NCBI GenBank assembly: GCA_036396275.1
Contig: DASWLD010000108.1
Location: 1 to 45,212 of the forward strand
Length of the DNA stretch: 45,212 nucleotides
Direction: 5' to 3'
Source: JACQFZ01 sp036396275
GTDB lineage: Bacteria > Pseudomonadota > Gammaproteobacteria > Acidiferrobacterales > Sulfurifustaceae
The notes below the pieces were generated by a model. That model did not search any database and was not told where the DNA came from. It worked only from the letters and a program-made list of their open reading frames with translations. The stretch's first letter is position 1, and the number at the start of each line of letters is the position of its first letter. Position numbers and translations under genes: made by a program. Positions 16,072 through 24,075 of the stretch are shown one piece after another.

Positions 16072-16944
16072 ATGAATACGGCGCGCTATCGACCCACGAT
16101 GAGCCGCGCCGGGCTGGCACCGACCCATGCGGTGATCGCCGTCGATGAATACGGCGCGTCGCGCGACCTGCACGTCGCCGGCGAGCGGCCGCTCGCGCTC
16201 TTTGTCGACAAGAAGGAAATCGTCACGCTGATGACGCTCGGCACCCAGCCCGAGGCGCTGGCGCTCGGTTATCTGCGCAATCAGGGTCTGGTCGAGCGCC
16301 TCGAAGACATCAAATCGATTCACGCGGATTGGGATTCGGAAGCGGTCGCCGTGTCGACGTTTCGCGGCGTCGCCGAACTCGACAAGCGCACCGCCAAACG
16401 CACGGTCACCAGCGGCTGCGGTCAGGGCACGGTGTTCGGCAACATGCTGGAGAAGCTCGAACGCGCGAAGCTGCCGCGCGTGCGGCTGAAGCAATCCGCG
16501 ATCTACGACTTACTGCACAGCCTGAACGACTACAACGACGTCTATCGCAGCGCCGGCGCGGTGCACGGCTGCGCGCTTTGCCGCGGCACCGCTGTCGTGA
16601 TGTTCATCGAAGACGTCGGCCGCCACAACGCGGCGGACGCCATCGCCGGGCATATGTGGCTTGAAGACCTCGAAGGCGGCGACAAGATTTTCTACACCAC
16701 CGGGCGGCTCACGTCCGAAATGGTGATCAAGACCGCGCAGATGGGCGTTCCGGTTTTGTTGTCGCGTTCCGGCGTCACCCAGATGGGTCTCGATCTCGCG
16801 CGCCGCCTCGGCGTCACCATGATCGCGCGCGCCAAGGGCAAACACTTTCTTGTCTATCACGGCGCCGACACGATTGAATTCGACGCCCGCCCGGCGCCGC
16901 GGCCCGGTGACGGCGATGCACCGCGCGCGCAGAAATCGGCATGA
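16072..16944 (+). CDS. fdhD: Formate dehydrogenase sulfurtransferase FdhD
   Basis: A 290-residue FdhD, needed to pass sulfur from a cysteine desulfurase to the bis-MGD cofactor of FDH. The catalytic cysteine loop is GAVHGCALC near 162-170. VTSGCGQGT, EDVGRHNAADAIAG, YTTGRLTSEMVIK and SRSGVTQMGLDLA are family hallmarks. It acts in the cytoplasm on the FdhA apoprotein. The start is four bases after the moaA stop, and the end overlaps the next gene by four bases. Confidence 0.96.
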   Translation: MNTARYRPTMSRAGLAPTHAVIAVDEYGASRDLHVAGERPLALFVDKKEIVTLMTLGTQPEALALGYLRNQGLVERLEDIKSIHADWDSEAVAVSTFRGVAELDKRTAKRTVTSGCGQGTVFGNMLEKLERAKLPRVRLKQSAIYDLLHSLNDYNDVYRSAGAVHGCALCRGTAVVMFIEDVGRHNAADAIAGHMWLEDLEGGDKIFYTTGRLTSEMVIKTAQMGVPVLLSRSGVTQMGLDLARRLGVTMIARAKGKHFLVYHGADTIEFDARPAPRPGDGDAPRAQKSA

Positions 16945-18005
16945 GCGCCCCAACCGATCAGGCGCTCGAGCGAACCGACCCTGCTGCACTGGGAAGTGCG
17001 AATGTCGCGAGCGCACAAAGCGCGGGAGCGACCCCCTCTCCCCTCGCGGGAGAGGGTGAGAGGAGAGGGGGCGCCGAAATCGGACAACGCCGATTCCACG
17101 GGACAACCCCGACGCCGGCGACCGGACGCTTCATGAGCGTCAAACAAGTCGCCGAGTATCTGGACATTCACGAAAAGAAGGTTTATGCGCTCGCGGCGCA
17201 AGGCGCGATCCCGGCGACCAAGGTTACCGGCAAATGGCTGTTCCCGCGCGATCTGATCGATCAGTGGATTATCGAGTCGGCGCACGGCGGCGTGCTGACC
17301 GATCGGCTCGTCGTCGCCGGTAGCGACGACCCGCTTTTGTTTCGCGCCATCATGCAGCTCGCCAATGAAATCCAGGGGCGCGCACTTATTACGTATACCA
17401 GTACCGGCACGCAGCTCGGTCTAAGTTTGCTCGCGCGCCATCGCGCCGACGCCTGCGGCATTCATTGGGGACCCGCCGCGGAAAGCGAGCATCGCCATCT
17501 CGCCGTCATCCGCCAGTACCCGCGGCATCGCGAATGGGTCGTGCAGCGCGCGTTCTATCGCGAGCAAGGTTTAATCGTCGCGCCGGGCGTGCGCCCCGAC
17601 GGCGACATCCAGGCGCTGTTCGCGCCGCGCGTACGCTGGGCGATGCGCCAGGAAGGCGCCGGTTCCCAACGCTTTCTTCGCGAGACCGTTGCCCGCCACA
17701 ACGTGGATATTTCCAGCTTGCGTGTCAGCGCCCACGCGTATTCCGAACGCGAGGCGGCGTCGCTCGTCGCCATGGACCAGGCCGACGTCGCGCCCGGCGC
17801 GCGCGCCGCGGCGGCGGAATTCGGACTTGAGTTTCATTCGGTCGGCTGGGAAGCGTACGACTTGGTGCTGTACCGCGGTGTCTACTTCCGCATGCTGTTT
17901 CAGAAACTGCTGGAGCAGTTATTGGGATCGGATTGCCAACGCTCGGCGCAGACGCTCGGCGGCTACGACTTCAAGGATTCGGGGAAACTGATCTGGAGCG
18001 GTTGA
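16941..18005 (+). CDS. Helix-turn-helix plus PBP-like domain regulator
   Basis: Up to 354 residues. Residues 65-115 form an excisionase/MerR-like helix-turn-helix (MSVKQVAEYLDIHEKKVYAL... KWLFPRDLIDQW); residues about 120-350 are a periplasmic-binding-protein-like fold of the type seen in molybdate or other oxyanion sensors. The frame begins with an ATGA overlap with fdhD, but its first 64 residues contain a dispersed hairpin repeat read as PSPLAGEGERRGG and look poorly conserved, so ATG 17133 may be the real start. Position beside fdhD suggests it senses molybdate/tungstate or formate and controls this cluster. The last 17 residues are encoded in the duplicated 3' end. Confidence 0.78.
   Translation: MSAPTDQALERTDPAALGSANVASAQSAGATPSPLAGEGERRGGAEIGQRRFHGTTPTPATGRFMSVKQVAEYLDIHEKKVYALAAQGAIPATKVTGKWLFPRDLIDQWIIESAHGGVLTDRLVVAGSDDPLLFRAIMQLANEIQGRALITYTSTGTQLGLSLLARHRADACGIHWGPAAESEHRHLAVIRQYPRHREWVVQRAFYREQGLIVAPGVRPDGDIQALFAPRVRWAMRQEGAGSQRFLRETVARHNVDISSLRVSAHAYSEREAASLVAMDQADVAPGARAAAAEFGLEFHSVGWEAYDLVLYRGVYFRMLFQKLLEQLLGSDCQRSAQTLGGYDFKDSGKLIWSG
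17034..17056. repeat. GC-stem repeat inside a coding frame
   Basis: CCCTCTCCC, loop CTCGC, GGGAGAGGG: the same perfect 9-bp stem as at 7283-7303. Here it lies in frame in the N-terminal part of the regulator gene, or just upstream of it if translation starts at 17133. It looks like a dispersed palindromic repeat captured by the frame. Confidence 0.6.
17952..18001. repeat. 50-bp direct repeat, copy 1 (3' end of regulator gene)
   Basis: This stretch encodes the last 17 residues of the regulator (TLGGYDFKDSGKLIWSG). It recurs at 18682-18731 with a single base change, exactly 730 bases away. The copies bracket a toxin-antitoxin pair. Confidence 0.9.
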
Positions 18006-18048
18006 CGTCCGAGCGGCGGGCGACGGGGTCGCCGGGACTGAGGAGGCC

Positions 18049-18363
18049 TCAGTCCGTGGGAACGTGTTGCAAGATCGTTGCTTTACGCGGGAGTAACTGG
18101 CGGTAGTGCATTACGGACAGGATCGTGACGCGATCAGGAGTGAAGCGATAGATGATCCGATACGGACGTTCGAGGAGTTCCCGGATGTCCTCGCGGTGGT
18201 ACTCGGGCACTTCGCGTCCGCTTAAGGCGGCGGTTTCGAGCTGGCGCGTACGCGCTAGCAGCCGCGCGATCATCTCTTTGGCGTTCCCGGGTGAATCTTG
18301 GGCGATGTGGGCTTCGATGTCATCGAGGCGAGCGATCGCCTCGGGCGTCCAGACGACGTGCAT
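18049..18363 (-). CDS. ParE/RelE-family toxin
   Basis: A 104-residue protein starting MHVVWTPEAIARLDDIEAHIAQDSPGNA and containing GREVPEYHREDIRELLERPYRIIYRF and VTILSVMHYRQLL. This is the ParE/RelE toxin fold; ParE members poison DNA gyrase, RelE members cut mRNA on ribosomes, and the target here cannot be read off. Its ATG overlaps the stop of the antitoxin gene (TGATG). It lies within the cassette bracketed by the 50-bp repeats. Confidence 0.88.
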   Translation of the reverse strand: MHVVWTPEAIARLDDIEAHIAQDSPGNAKEMIARLLARTRQLETAALSGREVPEYHREDIRELLERPYRIIYRFTPDRVTILSVMHYRQLLPRKATILQHVPTD

Positions 18364-18560
18364 CAGCGCTTGATACCGAAGTGCTTCTCCACCTCTTCCT
18401 GCGGCGTGACGCGGCCCGCGTCACTGTCGGCAAGTCCCCGTTCGATCGAGGCGTGCACTTCCACGCGGTATGCGATTTCGTCCCAGGTGACGTTATCCGG
18501 GAGCTGATCGAGCAATTCGCGGGCTTGCTGTTTGGCGCTAGTGGGCATGGCGACTTCCAT
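18363..18560 (-). CDS. Antitoxin partner of the ParE/RelE toxin
   Basis: A 65-residue acidic helical protein: AKQQARELLDQLPDNVTWDEIAYRVEVHASIERGLADSDAGRVTPQEEVEKHFG. This type of short antitoxin commonly precedes ParE-like toxins. Start ATG 18560 is used, with AGGA nine bases upstream; ATG 18548 (MPTSAKQ) has GGAAG close by and is equally possible. Its stop overlaps the toxin ATG by one base, so the pair is coupled. Antitoxins of this kind bind the toxin and usually repress their own promoter. Confidence 0.82.
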   Translation of the reverse strand: MEVAMPTSAKQQARELLDQLPDNVTWDEIAYRVEVHASIERGLADSDAGRVTPQEEVEKHFGIKR

Positions 18561-18681
18561 CGCGATTGAATCCTATCAGTTTACTCGGCCGACGACATTT
18601 CGTCTTGACCGGGGTCCTCTTCGGCTTTGCACTCTGGCATCCAGGATGGGGCCGGGTGGATTCCCGCCGCGCCGAGTGCCA

Positions 18682-18731
18682 ACGCTCGGCGGCTACGGCT
18701 TCAAGGATTCGGGGAAACTGATCTGGAGCGG
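18682..18731. repeat. 50-bp direct repeat, copy 2 (orphan gene end)
   Basis: Matches 17952-18001 at 49 of 50 positions and still reads TLGGYGFKDSGKLIWSG plus a stop in the plus frame. That stop overlaps the stop of the patatin gene on the other strand, so this copy is probably the ancestral gene end, cut off when the TA cassette arrived. Confidence 0.85.
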
Positions 18732-19706
18732 CTAGGCCGCATCGCCGCGCCGGGCCAGCCGTTTGATTTCATCAAGTTTATCGTGCGCCGCGGCGCGGCC
18801 GGCGGCGATCGCTTCGTCGCCGCGATAAAACTCGAGCAAGCCGATATCGTCGACCTTCGGCAGCAACAGCAGGTCCGGCGGATTCCGCGCTTCGCGCAGC
18901 CGTACGATCTGCGCTTGGGCAATCCCGAGCACGCGATCGAGCACGCGCCGCGTGGTCCAGTCGTTGTTTTCGCGAGTCCGCGATTCGAGCGTGCGCAGCT
19001 GGTTGCTCAACCAATCGCGCAGGTCCGGCGTGCGCGCCATCCACGGCTGGTCGAGCAGCTGACGGGCCCGCGCGAGCCACTGATTCGGACGCGACACATC
19101 CGTCACGCGTCCGGCGGCGCGCGCGACCCCATGGACACCGACGGCGACGACGGGCCCGCCAAAGCGCTCGCGCGCCACGTCGAACGGCAGCGGATTGACG
19201 ACGCCGCCGTCGACTAACACGCGATCGTCGACGCGCAACGGCGCGATCAGACCGGGCAGCGAAATACTCGCGCGCACGGCTTCGACGAGATCGCCGCGGT
19301 CGATGACGACCTGCTCCCCGGACTGGAGATCGGCCGCCACCGCGGCATAGCCGACCGCGAGCTCTTCGATGGCGCGCGTGCCGAGCCGGCCGCGCAGAAA
19401 CTCCATGATATGTACGCCGGAGATCAGCCCCCCGGTCGGCAGATCGGGCATGAACAGGGCAAGCGTTTGCTTCCAATCGAAATCGGTCGCGACGGCGGCG
19501 AGCTCATCGAGCGCCATGCCGCTCGCGAAGAACGCGCCGATTTCCGCGCCGATACTGGTGCCCGCGACCGCGCGCACCCGAATGCCGTTTTCCGCGAGAA
19601 CTTGCAGCACGCCGATGTGCGCCAAGCCGGCCGCACCGCCGCCGCTTAGCGCCAATACGATCGACGGGGATTCGGTCGGGGAGGCTTCTTTCTGAGCGGT
19701 CGGCAT
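18732..19706 (-). CDS. Patatin-like phospholipase (RssA-like)
   Basis: A 324-residue patatin-family protein. It has the oxyanion motif ALSGGGAAGLAHIGVL, the nucleophile motif GTSIG (Ser near residue 51) and the DGG aspartate motif (VLVDGGVVNPLP). No signal peptide is seen, so it is probably cytoplasmic or peripheral to the membrane, like E. coli RssA. ATG 19706 is preferred because GAAGGGG precedes it; a TTG six codons earlier is possible. The C-terminal 100 residues are helical and Arg-rich. The acyl substrate is unknown. Confidence 0.88.
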   Translation of the reverse strand: MPTAQKEASPTESPSIVLALSGGGAAGLAHIGVLQVLAENGIRVRAVAGTSIGAEIGAFFASGMALDELAAVATDFDWKQTLALFMPDLPTGGLISGVHIMEFLRGRLGTRAIEELAVGYAAVAADLQSGEQVVIDRGDLVEAVRASISLPGLIAPLRVDDRVLVDGGVVNPLPFDVARERFGGPVVAVGVHGVARAAGRVTDVSRPNQWLARARQLLDQPWMARTPDLRDWLSNQLRTLESRTRENNDWTTRRVLDRVLGIAQAQIVRLREARNPPDLLLLPKVDDIGLLEFYRGDEAIAAGRAAAHDKLDEIKRLARRGDAA

Positions 19707-19802
19707 GCGCAACCCCTTCGGCAAGCACGCGCTCGGCGTTTACGAAAGCGACTACGTGCGCGGCTTCAGGACGCGAAAGGAGTAAGTAGCGACGTCGAGC
19801 GT

Positions 19803-20183
19803 CTAGGCGACTTGCGCGGGGATCGCGTTACCGATACGTGCGATTCGATTCTGGGAATCCACGTACACCAGCCGCGGCGCGAAGGCCGCCAGCTCGCGTT
19901 CTTCGAAATCGGCGTAGCTGCAAATGATGATGATGTCGCCCGGCGCGGCTTTGTGCGCGGCGGCGCCGTTAATCGAAATAATTCCGGAACCGGCTTCCGC
20001 GCGAATCGTGTACGTCGCGAAGCGCGCGCCGTTGGTCACGTCATAAATTTCGACGCGCTCGTACTCGCGCATGTCGGCGGCATCGAGCAGCCGCGAATCG
20101 ATGGCGATCGACCCTTCGTAGTCGAGTTCGCTATGGGTGACACGGGCGCGGTGGATCTTGGACTTGAGCATGGTTCGTCGCAT
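19803..20183 (-). CDS. panD: Aspartate 1-decarboxylase
   Basis: A 126-residue PanD, making beta-alanine from aspartate for pantothenate and CoA. The proenzyme is cut between Gly24 and Ser25 in YEGSIAID to form the pyruvoyl group. Start ATG 20183 gives MRRTMLKSKIHRARVT, matching the E. coli start MIRTML and keeping the serine at position 25; ATG 20171 would be shorter. NGAAAHKAAPGDIIIICSY and AIPAQVA are family hallmarks. It follows panC in the same direction after 91 bases that hold a hairpin repeat. Confidence 0.96.
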   Translation of the reverse strand: MRRTMLKSKIHRARVTHSELDYEGSIAIDSRLLDAADMREYERVEIYDVTNGARFATYTIRAEAGSGIISINGAAAHKAAPGDIIIICSYADFEERELAAFAPRLVYVDSQNRIARIGNAIPAQVA

Positions 20184-20237
20184 GGCGACGGATTATCCGT
20201 GCTTTGGTCGCGCAATTCAAACCATTGATAGCGGCGA

Positions 20238-20268
20238 GCTGGAAAAGGCCAGGATGGACTTTTTCAGC
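20238..20268. repeat. Hairpin repeat in the panC-panD spacer
   Basis: GCTGGAAAAGGCC, loop AGGAT, GGACTTTTTCAGC: a 13-bp stem with two G/A-type mismatches. Read leftward it begins GCTGAAAAAGTCC right after the panC stop. It looks like a dispersed palindromic element and might modulate panD expression from the panC transcript. Confidence 0.5.
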
Positions 20269-20274
20269 AACCTG

Positions 20275-21120
20275 TTAGATTTCGAATTCAAGGTTGTCGA
20301 TCAACCGCGTGCGCCCGAGCCAGGCCGCGGCTAACACGATCAGCGATTTATCCGCACTCTCCGGCTCGCCCAAATCGTTCGGGCGCCGCACACTGACGTA
20401 GTCGGGCCGAAAACCCGCGCGCTCCAACTCGGTGCCCGCCGCGGCTTCCGCTTGCGCGATCGGCGTTCCTTGACGCAGGGCGTGCGACAGGCGCCGCAGC
20501 GCTTCGTGCAGCATCGGCGCCGCCTTGCGCTCGGCATCGGACAGGTAACGATTGCGCGAGCTGACCGCCAAACCGTCCCGCTCGCGCACCGTTTCGACGC
20601 CCACGATCTCGATCGGCATCGCGAGATCGGCGACCATGCGGCGAATGAGCAGCAACTGCTGGAAGTCCTTGTTACCGAACACGCCCATGTCGGGCGCCAC
20701 CAGATTGAACAGCCGCGCGACCACGGTCGTGACGCCGCGAAAATGTCCCGGCCGAAACGCGCCGCACAAGATGTCGCCCAGCCGCGGCACCTCGACCTGC
20801 GTTTGCCATTCGCGTCCGCGCGGATACATTTCGCTGTCGCTCGGCACGAACAAGAGATCGACTTTCGCGTCGGCCGCGAGCGCGCGATCCTCGGCCGGTG
20901 TGCGCGGATAGGCGGCGAAGTCTTCCTTCGGCCCGAATTGCAGCGGATTGACGTAGATACTAACTGCCACAACATCGGCAAGTTTTCGCGCCTCGTCCAT
21001 CAGACGTCGATGACCGATATGAAGGTTGCCCATGGTAGGAACCAAGGCGATGCGCTTCCCGCGAGCGCGCCGTGCCGAGATTTCGGCGCGCAGACTTGTC
21101 ACCGTTGAAACTTCGATCAT
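20275..21120 (-). CDS. panC: Pantothenate synthetase
   Basis: A 281-residue PanC, which joins pantoate and beta-alanine with ATP. Motifs: VPTMGNLHIGHRRL (HIGH, near 28-42), YVNPLQFGPKEDFAAYPR, FGNKDFQQLLLIRRMV and SSRNRYLSDAER. Length and order are standard. Panoate-synthesis gene panB is not in the window. It lies with panD downstream and a deoxynucleoside kinase gene upstream, 82 bases away. Confidence 0.96.
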   Translation of the reverse strand: MIEVSTVTSLRAEISARRARGKRIALVPTMGNLHIGHRRLMDEARKLADVVAVSIYVNPLQFGPKEDFAAYPRTPAEDRALAADAKVDLLFVPSDSEMYPRGREWQTQVEVPRLGDILCGAFRPGHFRGVTTVVARLFNLVAPDMGVFGNKDFQQLLLIRRMVADLAMPIEIVGVETVRERDGLAVSSRNRYLSDAERKAAPMLHEALRRLSHALRQGTPIAQAEAAAGTELERAGFRPDYVSVRRPNDLGEPESADKSLIVLAAAWLGRTRLIDNLEFEI

Positions 21121-21202
21121 GCCGGACGACGAGGGAACTCAGGTCTTGGGCATCGCGTCGGACCGAGCGCGATGACGTTGCCGATAACGCCGACAACGCA
21201 GG

Positions 21203-21841
21203 TCATGACGCTGCCATTGGATTGAAAAAATGCCGCCCGCTGCGGATGCGCATGATGTAGTCGAGCAACATGCCAAAGTCTTCGTCCCGATCCACGAAGT
21301 TGATCTGGGCGGCGTTGACCACGAGCAGCGGTGCCGCCGTGTAATGGTGGAAGAACTGGGTATAGGCGTCGACCAGCGCCTGCAAGTATGGACGATCGAT
21401 CAAGTCTTCATAAGGTACGCCGCGGCGGCGAATCCGGTCCAACAAGACATCCACCGGCGCCTGCAGATAAACGACGCGGTCCGGGGCCGGTAATTCGCGA
21501 ATGGTTTGTCCGTACACTTGCTCATAAAGCCGCAATTCATCGGTATCGAGGTTCGCGAGCGCAAACAGCCGGTCTTTTTCGATCAGGAAATCGCTCACGG
21601 CACCGGAGCTGAACAACTCCCCTTGCTTCAGTTCCTGAATCTGGCGGGCACGCTGGAATAGGAAAAACAATTGGGTCGGAAGCGCGAACTGCTCGCGCGA
21701 CCGATAGAAGCGCTCCAGAAACGGATTCTCTTCCGGCATTTCGAGCAGCGCGCGGGCGTCGAGCGCATCGGCCAAGCGCCGCGCGAGGCTGGTCTTGCCG
21801 ACACCGATCGGACCCTCGACGACGATGTAGCCCGACTTCAT
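21203..21841 (-). CDS. Deoxynucleoside kinase family protein
   Basis: A 212-residue kinase. The P-loop GPIGVGKTS is at 9-17; the later SDFLIEKDRLFA corresponds to the D-R-S-like segment of dNK/dGK enzymes, and RIRRRGVPYEDLIDRPYLQAL is the usual lid region. Such proteins phosphorylate deoxynucleosides. In gammaproteobacteria this family lies between folK and panC, as here. The gene overlaps folK by four bases (ATGA). Confidence 0.9.
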   Translation of the reverse strand: MKSGYIVVEGPIGVGKTSLARRLADALDARALLEMPEENPFLERFYRSREQFALPTQLFFLFQRARQIQELKQGELFSSGAVSDFLIEKDRLFALANLDTDELRLYEQVYGQTIRELPAPDRVVYLQAPVDVLLDRIRRRGVPYEDLIDRPYLQALVDAYTQFFHHYTAAPLLVVNAAQINFVDRDEDFGMLLDYIMRIRSGRHFFNPMAAS

Positions 21842-22359
21842 CCGAGCGACGCGCCGGCGGGTGAATCGTCCATGAGACGAACGACCGATTGCGTTTCACA
21901 TCGGCCTAGCAGCGTCGACACCGCTCCTCTCCCGGGAATCCACAGCGTCGATGCGATCTCGAACAACGGAACCAGCACGAACGCCCGCTCGTGCATGCGC
22001 GGATGCGGGATCGTGATTTCGGTCGACGTCATCGTCAGATCGCCGTATAGCAGCAGATCGAGATCGAGGGTGCGTGGGCCGCCTCGCACCGCGCCGCGCC
22101 GGCGTCCCGCGATGCGTTCGATTTCAAGCAGCTCCCGCAACAGCGTCGCCGGCGCCAACCGCGTGTCGAGCGCCGCGACGGCATTGACGAACGCGGGTTG
22201 ATCGGTAAAGCCGATGGGCGCCGTGCGATACAACGACGAACAGGCGGTCACCGTCGAGCCCGGAAGCCGGCGCAGCGCGACCAACCCCGCCTGCACTCGC
22301 GCGATCGGGTCGTCGAGATTGCTTCCGACGCCGATGTAACCGCGAATACAGCTCGTCAT
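21838..22359 (-). CDS. folK: 6-hydroxymethyl-dihydropterin pyrophosphokinase
   Basis: A 173-residue HPPK, activating 6-hydroxymethyl-7,8-dihydropterin with ATP in folate synthesis. Motifs: YIGVGSNLDDP near 8-18, QPAFVNAVA, and the signature GPRTLDLDLLLYG near 94-106, followed by IPHPRMHERAFVLVPL. It overlaps the ends of both neighbours by four bases, so pcnB, folK and the kinase gene form one tightly coupled transcript. Confidence 0.96.
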   Translation of the reverse strand: MTSCIRGYIGVGSNLDDPIARVQAGLVALRRLPGSTVTACSSLYRTAPIGFTDQPAFVNAVAALDTRLAPATLLRELLEIERIAGRRRGAVRGGPRTLDLDLLLYGDLTMTSTEITIPHPRMHERAFVLVPLFEIASTLWIPGRGAVSTLLGRCETQSVVRLMDDSPAGASLG

Positions 22360-23645
22360 GTCGGTGCGGATGGCGACGATTTACGTCGACGTCGGCGGCG
22401 CCGGCCTTTCGGCCGCGCGCCACCCGACGGCGCCGCCGCCGCGATCATGGATCGGCGCTCGGCCTCGTCCACTTCTTGAATACGGGTCCACCACTGCCCC
22501 AGCGCACGGTCGGTCTCGCCGCATTCGCCGCGCAACAACAAGAAATCATAGGCCGCACGAAACCGCTTGTGTTCGAGCAGCCGAAACGGCTGCTGGCCGA
22601 CGCGCCGCTCGAAGCGCGTCTGCATCGACCAGATCTCGCGCATCGGCACGCTGAAACGCTTCGGGATCATGACGTGCCGCAGCTGATCGCGCAGTACTTC
22701 TTCGGCCGCGCGCTCCAGCGCCTCCTGTGCGCGCATGCCCTGCGCTTGGCGGGCCGCCGCCCTTAAGCGAACCGGTTCCCACAGAAGCGCGGCAAACAGA
22801 AATGCCGGCGTCACCGGTTTGTCGGCCGTCACGCGCGCGTCGGTGTTGGTCAGTGCCAGCGGCACCAGAGTGCGCGGGAAGTGCTGTTCCTCGGACGCGA
22901 GGCTTTCATCGGTGAGCGGAAACAAAAATCGAAATAGCCCGAACGTGCGCAATAATTCGTACGTCTCGACGGCGTAACCGCCGTGAAACAGTTTCAGTAC
23001 CTCCTCGAACATGCGCGCCGGCGACACCTGCAACAACTGCCCGCCGAGGTCGCGGATCGGCGCCGCCGTATCCGGATCGATGCGAAACCCGAGCTTGGCC
23101 GCGAATCGAACGGCGCGCAACATCCGCACCGGATCTTCGCGGTAGCGGCGCGCGGGATCGCCGACCATGCGCAGCACCCCGCTTTCGAGATCGGCCACGC
23201 CGCCGACGTAATCGATCACGCTGCGATCGCCGATGTCGTAGTAAAGCGCATTCACGCTGAAATCCCGCCGCCGCGCGTCTTCCTCGCGCGTACCGAAAAT
23301 GTTGTTGTCATGGGCGCCCGCTTCGTCGTCGTCGATCGCCGGCGCCGCGCGAAACGTCGCTACTTCGATAATGTCGCGGCCGAATCGGACATGCGCCAAG
23401 CGAAATCGGCGACCAATCAAGCGTGCATTGTGGAATACCTTCCTTATTTCCTCGGGGCGGGCGTCGGTGACGACGTCAAAGTCCTTCGGTTCGCGTCCAA
23501 GCAGCAAATCGCGCACGCAACCGCCGACCAGCAGGCTCGCGTAGCCCGCGTCTTTCAACCGGTTCAGCACCTTGAGCGCGTTATCGCTGATGAGCGCGCG
23601 CGAGAGACGATGACGCGCACGCGGAATAATGAGAGGCTCGCTAAT
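22356..23645 (-). CDS. pcnB: Poly(A) polymerase I, non-canonical start
   Basis: About 429 residues. PcnB adds 3' poly(A) tails that speed RNA decay. The nucleotidyltransferase core is LLVGGCVRDLLLGREPKDFDVVT, then RRFRLAHVRFG and RRRDFSVNALYYD; the C-terminus ends in a basic tail (GRRRRRRRKSS), as is usual for PcnB. The first ATG/GTG/TTG in frame is GTG 23570, but homology to E. coli PcnB begins earlier: IIPRARHRLSRALISDNALK is encoded upstream. A TGA at 23654-23652 leaves only CTG 23651 or ATT 23645 as starts. E. coli pcnB is known to start at AUU. Confidence 0.93.
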   Translation of the reverse strand: MSEPLIIPRARHRLSRALISDNALKVLNRLKDAGYASLLVGGCVRDLLLGREPKDFDVVTDARPEEIRKVFHNARLIGRRFRLAHVRFGRDIIEVATFRAAPAIDDDEAGAHDNNIFGTREEDARRRDFSVNALYYDIGDRSVIDYVGGVADLESGVLRMVGDPARRYREDPVRMLRAVRFAAKLGFRIDPDTAAPIRDLGGQLLQVSPARMFEEVLKLFHGGYAVETYELLRTFGLFRFLFPLTDESLASEEQHFPRTLVPLALTNTDARVTADKPVTPAFLFAALLWEPVRLRAAARQAQGMRAQEALERAAEEVLRDQLRHVMIPKRFSVPMREIWSMQTRFERRVGQQPFRLLEHKRFRAAYDFLLLRGECGETDRALGQWWTRIQEVDEAERRSMIAAAAPSGGARPKGRRRRRRRKSSPSAPT

Positions 23646-23756
23646 TTTCAGTCAGTCCGATGTGAAGTGATTCGCCCGCCGCGTCGGCGTCCCGGCAGCC
23701 CCGCCTTGAAAAACAACGCCGCGTCTTTTCGGTCGCACCGCCGACCGTACCCGCGG

Positions 23757-23784
23757 TTGTTTAAGCACGACTGCAACGTATAAT
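23757..23784 (+). promoter_or_regulatory. Promoter of tRNA-Glu
   Basis: TTGTTT (23757-23762), a 16-base spacer and a consensus TATAAT (23779-23784). The expected start near 23791 leaves a 25-base leader before the mature tRNA. Confidence 0.75.
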
Positions 23785-23816
23785 ACCATCGCGTTGCAAC
23801 GCCGTGGCAGCGCATT

Positions 23817-23892
23817 GCTCCCTTCGTCTAGTGGCCTAGGACGCTGGCCTCTCACGCCGGTAACAGGGGTTCGAATCCCCTAGGGAGCGCCA
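23817..23892 (+). tRNA. tRNA-Glu (anticodon CTC)
   Basis: A complete 76-base tRNA with encoded CCA. The acceptor stem GCTCCCT pairs with AGGGAGC, the discriminator base is G, and the T-arm GGGGTTCGAATCCCC is exact. The anticodon arm CTGGC/GCCGG holds the loop CTCTCAC with anticodon CTC, which reads GAG. The layout matches E. coli tRNA-Glu closely, though that one has TTC. Its 3' end is duplicated downstream at 24076-24238, interrupted by a MITE. Confidence 0.97.
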
Positions 23893-24075
23893 TCGATAAA
23901 CGCCGTGCCTGCCATCCATGGCGCGACACGTTCGCCTTTGATAAACCCCGGCCTGCACTTCCGTGTGCAGTCGCTCAGCGGCGCGAATGCACGTTGCGCC
24001 GCTCCTGCGCATCCTGCGCGCGCGGCATTCGTACATCCCTGTACAGCAAGTGCATCGACGAAAACTCCCGTTCGC

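Noticed and set aside
18532..18735. 67-codon plus-strand frame ending TLGGYGFKDSGKLIWSG
   Set aside because: Only its last 17 codons match anything, being the orphan duplicated gene end. The first part is unrelated upstream sequence; treated as a repeat scar, not a gene.
22356..23570. pcnB starting at GTG 23570
   Set aside because: This would remove the conserved IIPR...ISDNALK segment found in E. coli PcnB.
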